The notes under the pieces were generated by a model. It made no database searches, had not been told where the DNA came from, and saw only the letters and a program-made list of their open reading frames with translations. From Paludibacteraceae bacterium (lineage in GTDB: Bacteria; Bacteroidota; Bacteroidia; Bacteroidales; Paludibacteraceae), in the NCBI GenBank assembly GCA_017525455.1, contig JAFXSS010000107.1, positions 1-32,655 on the forward strand: a stretch of 32,655 nt of DNA, given 5' to 3'. The translations under genes and the position numbers were made by a program. Positions within the stretch are counted from its first letter, which is position 1. The number at the start of each line of letters is the position of its first letter. Below are positions 24,229 to 30,565 of the stretch, in pieces.

Positions 24229-24992
24229 TGTCTGAGCGACTGGCACATATCACTCCTATCCGCAACGTGAACGATGAGGGGCGGGGTAAGAAACACGCCC
24301 TGCACTTGCTCATCCACGCTACCGAGGCTGAGGTGTTATGGCTTCACGACGACGATATAGTCCGCCCTGCAGCCACCGATGAGCAAGCGTTAGCACGTCT
24401 GGGGAAGGCTGACCTGCTCATACTGCCACTACGTATGCAAACGTCAGCCGACAACCTGCTGCAACGGCTTCAGGTGATTGAATACTCAGCACTGCAGGCA
24501 CTGACTATACGCACGGCACACCATGGAAGAGCTATCCTGTGTAGCGGAGCGAATCTGATCGTGCGACGCGATGTATGGTTGCACGCCGAACCGCACTTGC
24601 ACCCCGAACTGCCGAGTGGCGATGATATGTTTCTGTTGGAGTATTGCAAACGCACCGGACGAACGATAGCCGTCTGCGACGATGAACAGATGACCGCCAC
24701 AATAACCGCCCAACCTACCCTGCACGCCCTATTGCACCAACGCGCCAGATGGGCGGGTAAAGCGCCACACTACATCGACCACGACATACGCAGTTACGGT
24801 GCACTGGTGACCATCGCCCTGGTACTGCAATTCATCTGCCCGCTGATGGTATTGCTGTACTTGCCATGGGAATATAGCCTTATTCGCGGTAAAGGATTCT
24901 CCCATCTCGAGGTACTGCTGCTGGCACTGATATATCCCTACTACGCCCTAATCGTTCTCATAAGCGGAATACTACATCCCGAGAGATGGTGA
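24228..24992 (+). CDS. Short GT2-like glycosyltransferase lacking its N-terminal third
   Basis: A 254-residue protein matching the later part of membrane GT2 enzymes. It begins with RNVNDEGRGKKHALHLL (the GK-aAL element after the first nucleotide-binding strands). It then has a DDD metal motif (41-43), SGANLIVRRDVW (106-117), acceptor motif SGDDMF (130-135) and QRARW (171-175), and two membrane helices (~193-212, ~227-248). The first ~60 residues of a normal GT-A domain, with the VIVPxRNE strand and uridine-binding loop, are absent. The frame has no extension upstream except ten residues overlapping PqqD. The ATG at 24228 overlaps the PqqD stop, so the start is probably genuine. It may be a degraded transferase or a minimal partner of the cassette. 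Confidence 0.78.
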   Translation: MSERLAHITPIRNVNDEGRGKKHALHLLIHATEAEVLWLHDDDIVRPAATDEQALARLGKADLLILPLRMQTSADNLLQRLQVIEYSALQALTIRTAHHGRAILCSGANLIVRRDVWLHAEPHLHPELPSGDDMFLLEYCKRTGRTIAVCDDEQMTATITAQPTLHALLHQRARWAGKAPHYIDHDIRSYGALVTIALVLQFICPLMVLLYLPWEYSLIRGKGFSHLEVLLLALIYPYYALIVLISGILHPERW

Positions 24993-25000
24993 CGGCAGAT

Positions 25001-25028
25001 GATTTCAAATTTCAAATTTATAATTATT
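25001..25028. repeat. Heptamer array before recQ
   Basis: Four 7-nt units (GATTTCA, AATTTCA, AATTTAT, AATTATT) fill the gap between the glycosyltransferase stop and the recQ start. The same words occur, on the opposite strand, in the array at 6494-6521. Confidence 0.8.
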
Positions 25029-25029
25029 G

Positions 25030-26781
25030 ATGTCTCCTCTTGACGCGCTACATACTTACTTCGGCTACGATGATTTCCGTCCCAGACAGCAGGAGATCAT
25101 CGAGTCTGTACTGGCGGGCAAAGATACGCTGGCTCTGCTGCCGACAGGCGGTGGCAAATCATTGTGTTTTCAAGTGCCTACACTGGTTATGGCCGAATCC
25201 GACAGCGAGGGTGAGGGTTTGTGTCTGGTCGTCACACCACTGATTGCACTGATGAAAGACCAGGTAGCCAACCTCCGCCGACGCAACATACTGGCTACCG
25301 CCATCTATACCGGCATGAGCCACGAGGAGCAGAGAGTAGCCTTCGACAACTGCCTGTTTGGACCCTACCGGTTCTTGTACGTGTCACCCGAGCGGCTGGA
25401 GAGCGAGGAGTTTATCAAACGTGTGGTGCAACTGCCCATCTGTATGATTGCTGTGGATGAGGCACACTGCATATCGCAGTGGGGATACGATTTCCGCCCA
25501 TCGTACCTGCGCATAGCCGAGATACGTAACCATCTATCTGTTCCTATCCTTGCCCTGACTGCCACCGCCACCCCTGAGGTGGTTGAAGATATTCAGAAGC
25601 AACTGGGTTTTAGCGAGCCTAATGTGTTTCGAACAAGTTTTGGGCGTCCGAACCTGCATTACGTAGTACGTCACGCCGACGACAAGCAGCAGCAACTGTT
25701 ACATATCTTGCAGCGTGTACCCGGCACAGCTATTGTATATGTGCGTAACCGCAAGCGCACTCGCGAACTGAGCGAACTTATCAACTCACAATTATCTGAC
25801 GGCAGTCATCAGCAGTTAGCAGACTATTATCATGCCGGTCTGCCGGCCTCGGAGCGCACAGCCAGACAGCAGGCGTGGAAAGATGGGCAAACACGCGTCA
25901 TCGTTTGCACCAATGCTTTCGGCATGGGTATCGACAAACCCGATGTACGGCTCGTTATTCATTACGATCTGCCGGATAGCATCGAGGCGTACTTCCAGGA
26001 AGCCGGTCGCGCCGGACGTGACGGAGAGCAAGCATGGTGCGTGCTGCTGCACGGAAAAAAAGATACCGCTATTGTCAAACAGCGCATAGCCAACAACTAC
26101 CCGCCTGCCGAAGAGATAGAGCGTGTGTACCAACTGCTTTGCGACTACCTGACTATCGGTCTGGGCTCAGGGCGCGATGCTACGTTCACCCTTGATGTTG
26201 AGCAGTTCTGCACCGACATGCATCTACCTTTCCTGACAACCTATGCTGCCCTGCAACTGCTAACCACAGCAGGCTACATCACTTATACCGACGAGCAGGA
26301 TCTACAACCGCGCGTGCGCATACTGACGGATAAGGAGTCGTTGTACAATCTGCAGGAATCTCCGTATCAGGAACGCCTGCTCAGCGCACTGATGCGCCGT
26401 TATACGGGTATCTTTACCGATCCGCAGTTCATCAACCTGCCCCGGCTGGCAGAGGATTTGAGCAGCACGGAGTTTGCTATCAACAGTTCGCTCATTGCAC
26501 TATCCAAACAACATATTATCCGATACATTCCTGCGCAGCGCGTCAGCATTGTGCATTTCCCTGTAGCACGTCATAGCGCTGTTAACCTGTCAGCACGTGT
26601 GTATGCCGACCGCAAACAGATATTCGAGCGCAACCTGCAAGCGATGATTGAGTATGTCGAGAACGACCACTACTGCCGTTCGCAATTGCTGCTCGGGTAC
26701 TTTGGCGAACAGGATGCCCCGCTATGCGGGATGTGCGACATTTGCATTGCGAACAAGAAATCAGACATCGGCAATCAGTAA
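25030..26781 (+). CDS. recQ: RecQ-family ATP-dependent DNA helicase
   Basis: A 583-residue superfamily 2 3'-5' helicase acting in recombination and fork repair. Motif 0 is FRPRQQE (16-22), Walker A TGGGKS (39-44), Walker B DEAH (143-146) with the RecQ aromatic-rich loop ISQWGYDFRPSY, then ALTATATPEV, and motif VI QEAGRAGRDG. The second half has a winged-helix region and only then the zinc element, CRSQLLLGYFGEQ...CGMCDIC, near the C-terminus. In E. coli RecQ the zinc element comes first. The late position is what I recall for Bacteroidota RecQ; there is no HRDC domain. The ATG at 25030 is preferred over a TTG one codon earlier. Residues ~254-266 and the C-terminal KKSDIGNQ tail are heptamer-derived. 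Confidence 0.95.
   Translation: MSPLDALHTYFGYDDFRPRQQEIIESVLAGKDTLALLPTGGGKSLCFQVPTLVMAESDSEGEGLCLVVTPLIALMKDQVANLRRRNILATAIYTGMSHEEQRVAFDNCLFGPYRFLYVSPERLESEEFIKRVVQLPICMIAVDEAHCISQWGYDFRPSYLRIAEIRNHLSVPILALTATATPEVVEDIQKQLGFSEPNVFRTSFGRPNLHYVVRHADDKQQQLLHILQRVPGTAIVYVRNRKRTRELSELINSQLSDGSHQQLADYYHAGLPASERTARQQAWKDGQTRVIVCTNAFGMGIDKPDVRLVIHYDLPDSIEAYFQEAGRAGRDGEQAWCVLLHGKKDTAIVKQRIANNYPPAEEIERVYQLLCDYLTIGLGSGRDATFTLDVEQFCTDMHLPFLTTYAALQLLTTAGYITYTDEQDLQPRVRILTDKESLYNLQESPYQERLLSALMRRYTGIFTDPQFINLPRLAEDLSSTEFAINSSLIALSKQHIIRYIPAQRVSIVHFPVARHSAVNLSARVYADRKQIFERNLQAMIEYVENDHYCRSQLLLGYFGEQDAPLCGMCDICIANKKSDIGNQ
25790..25825. repeat. Possible heptamer array inside recQ
   Basis: GCAGTCATCAGCAGTTAGCA with 7-nt recurrence of CAG/TAG words encodes a short SDGSHQQLAD linker just before the conserved YYHAGL helicase motif. 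It is weaker than the arrays in the glycosyltransferase gene. Confidence 0.45.
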
Positions 26782-26800
26782 TCAGACTCCGGAAATCAGA
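26759..26800. repeat. Heptamer array at the recQ-prmA junction
   Basis: Six 7-nt units of AATCAGA type (AATCAGA, CATCGGC, AATCAGT, AATCAGA, CTCCGGA, AATCAGA), 42 nt. It spans the recQ stop codon and ends 10 nt before the prmA ATG. Confidence 0.85.
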
Positions 26801-26810
26801 CATAAGAATA

Positions 26811-27599
26811 ATGAAATACAACATAGCTACAATCCTTTGCAACGGCCTTGAGACATGGCAGATCGATGTCATGCAGCAAGCGTTGGCTGACATAGGCTTT
26901 GATTCGTTTGAGCAGCAGGGACTGATCATGCAGGCATATATCCCGGCCGACCTGGCTGACGAACACAGCTTGCAAGAGACACTTGCGAATAGCGGTGCTA
27001 CACTGCAGTCGTTTGCTGAGTGCCCGGGCGAAAACTGGAATGCTGTGTGGGAAGCATCGCACGAAGTGGAGAATCTGCCACTGGGCGTACGTATCACACC
27101 GCATTGCGCTTTTGGCGCCGGACACCACGAGACTACCTCTATGATGATCAGCCGGTTGATGGCTGCCGACATACAGGGCAAACGTGTATTCGACCACGGT
27201 ACGGGCACAGGCGTACTGGCAATCTTTGCCAAGAAACTTGGGGCGACATATGTGATGGCCGATGATATTGACGAAAACAGCGTTCGCAATGCGCGTGAGA
27301 ATGCCGAGCAGAATAATGTGGATATCGAGGTCATACTTGCATCGCAGGACTTTCCTATGTACCTGCATGCTCCACGCCCCGCGTTCCATCTGATCATGGC
27401 CAATATCCACAGAAACATTTTGCTACAGCAGATGGCAGATTATGCCGCACTGTTGCTGACGGGCGGCGAGTTGTGGGTATCCGGTTTCTACGAGGCAGAC
27501 ATCCCTGCTCTGACAGAGAAGGCCGCAGCACACGGACTGCAGCACACCGCCACCTGTCAGAACGGCGACTGGCGGATGCTGGTGTTTGGAAGTAAGTAG
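26811..27599 (+). CDS. prmA: Ribosomal protein L11 methyltransferase
   Basis: A 262-residue SAM-dependent methyltransferase that methylates ribosomal protein L11. The substrate-recognition N-domain is at ~1-95. Then come AFGAGHHETT (100-109; the usual form is AFGTGHHETT), SAM motif I DHGTGTGVLAI (128-138), the acidic DDIDENSVRNARENAE strand-helix (151-166) and ANIHRNILL (197-205), the PrmA version of motif IV. I set the start at the ATG at 26811 because it begins the conserved N-domain; a longer frame from 26724 runs through recQ and the repeat array. A strong terminator follows 40 nt downstream. Confidence 0.94.
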   Translation: MKYNIATILCNGLETWQIDVMQQALADIGFDSFEQQGLIMQAYIPADLADEHSLQETLANSGATLQSFAECPGENWNAVWEASHEVENLPLGVRITPHCAFGAGHHETTSMMISRLMAADIQGKRVFDHGTGTGVLAIFAKKLGATYVMADDIDENSVRNARENAEQNNVDIEVILASQDFPMYLHAPRPAFHLIMANIHRNILLQQMADYAALLLTGGELWVSGFYEADIPALTEKAAAHGLQHTATCQNGDWRMLVFGSK

Positions 27600-27632
27600 C
27601 CCGCAATCAGCATTCAGTATTCAGCAATCAGC
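27598..27632. repeat. Heptamer array after prmA
   Basis: Four or five 7-nt units (AATCAGC, ATTCAGT, ATTCAGC, AATCAGC; AGCCCGC just before) lie between the prmA stop and the terminator. Confidence 0.82.
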
Positions 27633-27635
27633 CAT

Positions 27636-27668
27636 AAAAAAAGCCTGCGACATTTGCCGCAGGCTTTT
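27636..27668. terminator. Strong bidirectional Rho-independent terminator
   Basis: An 11-bp perfect stem, AAAAGCCTGCG (27639-27649) with CGCAGGCTTTT (27658-27668), and an 8-nt loop. An A-run precedes it and a T-rich stretch follows, so it can stop transcripts from prmA (plus) and from the convergent 27688 gene (minus). Confidence 0.9.
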
Positions 27669-27687
27669 CTTGTTCACCCAACAGTGA

Positions 27688-30105
27688 TTAGCGGATAACT
27701 ACGCCCATTACGTTGTAGTCAGTACCGTTCTTGCGGATGATGAGTTGACCGTTGTCGATGCGCTTAACGGCAGCTGCATCAGCATTGATATTGTCAACAG
27801 CAGTGTTGTCCTTGCCCAACTTGCACTTGATAGCCTTGTCGTACGAGTTAACAGCATCAACGGTGATAATACCATTCTCAGCTACGTTAACCGTTCCGGA
27901 AACTATCCACCACAGAGGAGTGGTAATCTGGTTGTTAGCATTGCGGAAACCTGCGAACGAACCTACAATATAGCCATCCTGTACACCAGCACCGGCGCTA
28001 ACTGTACCTTCAGCACCCGTTGCATCGATAGCATACGTACCGGCTGCCAGATCTGTTGCAGTCTTTGCTACGTGGAACTCGAGCGTGATAGTGCTCATAT
28101 CCTCATTATTAGCTGCTACGTAGATCAAGCCTTCGCTGGCTACATAGCTCAGAATAACTTGAGGATTCGGGAAGTCAACGATGAAGTCTTCTCTAGCGTC
28201 ATACTCCAGGTGCTCCTTGCCGTCATACTCGCCGGCTATGTCGATGGCAGCATAGATAGTGTCGCTCGACGAAGCCTCAACAAAGGTGATGTTACCCTTG
28301 ACTGCTACGATATTGTCGGCATACGTTACGGTAATGTTAGCCTTGTTGATATCGAAGTAAACCGATTGTCCTACGCCTACATAGGTATAGAAGTCATCCA
28401 GATCAGCCTCGGTGTACGTACCGGCAATCTCAGCAGCCTTGCTGCGGATCTCCAGGAAGTAACCGGAGGTAGAATCAGAACCCTTGATATCCCAATAGTT
28501 TTCAGCCAATGTGAACTCCATATCTTTCATCGCAAAAGCAACGTTCTCTGCTGTTGCAGGCTCGATCTGATAGGTCAGAGAGATTGTGTACTCGATACCA
28601 CCAAGTGTCAGAACCTTACCGTTGATGCTCAACAGACCTTCTTCACTTATAGCAATGGTGAGCGAACCGCTATAGATCTCATCCTCTTCGCCCGTGGATA
28701 CATATGTAAACGAACCGTTGAAGTCGGTGCCGGCTACGTATGTTCCGGCCAGAGCAGTGACACTTTCAGCATTCAGAGTCAGTTCCAGAGTGTCGTTGTC
28801 GGCAACGGCTGTTACAAATACCACGCCAAACCATGATGCAAGCGCATCATCAACCTCAACCTCGCTGGAGGTGAATGCCTTTTGCTCGGTAGCTACCGGC
28901 TTGTTGAAGTACATTGTGATAAGATAGGTAACGGCATCTGTACCTACTGCAGTAGCCGCAAGGTTAATACTCTCAGCACTTTCGGTAACAACAATCTCAG
29001 CTGTAGCAATCTTTATTATCTCATCACCCAACATAATACCGCAGTAGTTCAACTGCAGGTCTTTCTCAGTGAACGAGCCGGCAGGTGATGTAGCGTCTTC
29101 GCTGTTATATACGAATGCTACAATCGTGTCACCGGTAACAGACTCGGTCATCAATTCCCACGAGCCATCCGTGTAGTGCTGAGGTAACTCCATCGGCACA
29201 GTGAATGCCAAAGCAACAGTCTCGCCTGAAGGAACAATCTCCTTCTCCTGATACAAAAGGTGATACTGATTGCCCTTATTGTCAGATACGGTTGCCTCGA
29301 TGCGAGCTTTACCGTCGGTAACGGTCTTTACAAATGTGGCTGTGTTGTAACTGGCTTCGCTGCTACCAACCTTGAACCAGCTATACGAAGCATCCATGTC
29401 TTCGAGCGTATATACCTTGCCAAGCGTTACGTCGCTGGCACCGCTCTCCAAATAGATGTCGAAATAGAACACACTGTCACCTGTAGCGTTCGAGAGGATG
29501 TAATAATAATCGGTAGTGTAGCTCTCTCCATCTACATCAGTAATAGCAACCTCTACCGGATCTTTCAGAACAACCGGAGCGTTGAACATCGTCACGTTGT
29601 AGGTGTTGCCATCCGTGCCGACGATAACGGCGGTGATATCCGTACGGTCACCGGTTACAACCACGGTAGCCGTAGCAGCGGAAGCAGTGGCAACAGGATC
29701 GCTGCCAACCTCGAAATCATAAATTCGGGTATAGGCCAAATCGAAGTCTGTAGCATTGTATGTTCCTGCAGGCAGAGCCTCGGAGTTCGTACTCAGGATA
29801 TCCAGAGTAACAGCATAATCAGCGTTCTCGGCTACGATATACCAGTCTTGCGAACTGGCAAAATACTTTGCTGAATACGGAGCTTCCGAGAAGTTCAGAT
29901 TGATAGTCTCACCGGCAGCGGCTTTGGGAGCTTTCGATGCCTTGGGAGTGGCTTGCTTCGGATCGGCTTGCTTCGAAAAAGTCGATACCTTCTTTGTCAG
30001 TTTGGTGCCATGTTTCTCAATACCACGTTTGGTGGAATACTGAGGAGCGGCTACGGCGCTGAAGACAATTGCCAACGCGCATAACAAGGAATAGATTTTT
30101 TTCAT
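27688..30105 (-). CDS. Secreted repeat protein with T9SS-like C-terminal motif
   Basis: An 805-residue exported protein of unknown function. Signal peptide MKKIYSLLCALAIVFSAVAA, then a Lys/Ala-rich linker (~25-65). About six divergent beta-rich repeats of ~110-120 residues follow, each with an AGTY-x-x-x-D-(F/L) core followed by an aromatic strand (LPAGTYNATDFD, SPAGSFTEKDL, LAGTYVAGTDFN, IAGTYTEADLDDFY, AAGTYAIDATG and a weaker LGKVYTLEDMD). It is acidic and rich in Thr, Val and Ala, like an extended surface adhesin or stalk. The end (KRIDNGQLIIRKNGTDYNVMGVVIR) is a pattern I recall from Bacteroidales surface proteins and may be a sorting tail. Single gene, promoter at 30232-30264. Confidence 0.85.
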   Translation of the reverse strand: MKKIYSLLCALAIVFSAVAAPQYSTKRGIEKHGTKLTKKVSTFSKQADPKQATPKASKAPKAAAGETINLNFSEAPYSAKYFASSQDWYIVAENADYAVTLDILSTNSEALPAGTYNATDFDLAYTRIYDFEVGSDPVATASAATATVVVTGDRTDITAVIVGTDGNTYNVTMFNAPVVLKDPVEVAITDVDGESYTTDYYYILSNATGDSVFYFDIYLESGASDVTLGKVYTLEDMDASYSWFKVGSSEASYNTATFVKTVTDGKARIEATVSDNKGNQYHLLYQEKEIVPSGETVALAFTVPMELPQHYTDGSWELMTESVTGDTIVAFVYNSEDATSPAGSFTEKDLQLNYCGIMLGDEIIKIATAEIVVTESAESINLAATAVGTDAVTYLITMYFNKPVATEQKAFTSSEVEVDDALASWFGVVFVTAVADNDTLELTLNAESVTALAGTYVAGTDFNGSFTYVSTGEEDEIYSGSLTIAISEEGLLSINGKVLTLGGIEYTISLTYQIEPATAENVAFAMKDMEFTLAENYWDIKGSDSTSGYFLEIRSKAAEIAGTYTEADLDDFYTYVGVGQSVYFDINKANITVTYADNIVAVKGNITFVEASSSDTIYAAIDIAGEYDGKEHLEYDAREDFIVDFPNPQVILSYVASEGLIYVAANNEDMSTITLEFHVAKTATDLAAGTYAIDATGAEGTVSAGAGVQDGYIVGSFAGFRNANNQITTPLWWIVSGTVNVAENGIITVDAVNSYDKAIKCKLGKDNTAVDNINADAAAVKRIDNGQLIIRKNGTDYNVMGVVIR

Positions 30106-30231
30106 ACCTTAAAAACTTTTTGTTAAACAACTAATTATATCTATGCGATATTTCCAACGCAATAGTTTATGAGTTAGCATACAAAAATCTGCCACATGTG
30201 CAGATCATAGTTTAGAAGAAAAATACCGATG

Positions 30232-30264
30232 CAAAAATAATAAAAAATATTCACATTTCGCAAA
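30232..30264 (-). promoter_or_regulatory. Promoter of the 27688 repeat-protein gene
   Basis: On the minus strand TTTG (30264-30261), 21 nt, then TATTTTTG (30239-30232). The -33 region reads TTTGCGAAATGTG, close to the extended element of the other promoters. The predicted leader is about 120 nt. Confidence 0.65.
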
Positions 30265-30458
30265 AATCCGTTCATTTTGTCACAAATCAGGCTCATTTTT
30301 CGACATTTTGCAACCCAAACAATAAATTTCATGCCATTATTGCCACAATCCGTCCTTCCCATTGCTCACGCAAATCCGGCATCGATGGCGGCTACGAGGG
30401 AAGCATTGCGGGATTTATTGCAAAAAATGCACAATAATGAAATTTTTCTGGCAAAATA

Positions 30459-30490
30459 CTTGCAAATGTGCAATATTTTTTGTACCTTTG
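30459..30490 (+). promoter_or_regulatory. Promoter of ftsK
   Basis: CTTG (30459-30462), exactly 20 nt, TACCTTTG (30483-30490). The extended -33 box is CTTGCAAATGTGCA. The surrounding region, including an upstream AATTTTTCTG, aligns with the promoter at 12240. The predicted leader is about 70 nt. Confidence 0.78.
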
Positions 30491-30565
30491 TAGCGGAGTA
30501 TTGTGGGCTGATGCCCAAAATCGACACGTTTTACTTCTACAAACATACTAACTCTTAACCAACAC

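Larger units (their letters stand above)
30106..30565. other. Intergenic region between the repeat protein and ftsK
   Basis: 460 nt with the two divergent promoters (30232-30264 minus, 30459-30490 plus). In between, a somewhat GC-richer stretch (~30330-30415) contains an imperfect inverted repeat around AATCC and GGGATT. A short plus ORF (30277-30558) covers the ftsK promoter and is not believed. I see no further feature. Confidence 0.65.

Noticed and set aside
25030..26781. Misassembled or permuted RecQ because the zinc element is C-terminal
   Set aside because: Reading frame is intact and, from memory, this order is usual for Bacteroidota RecQ.
30277..30558. Short plus-strand ORF before ftsK
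   Set aside because: It runs across the ftsK promoter and leader and has no recognisable domain.
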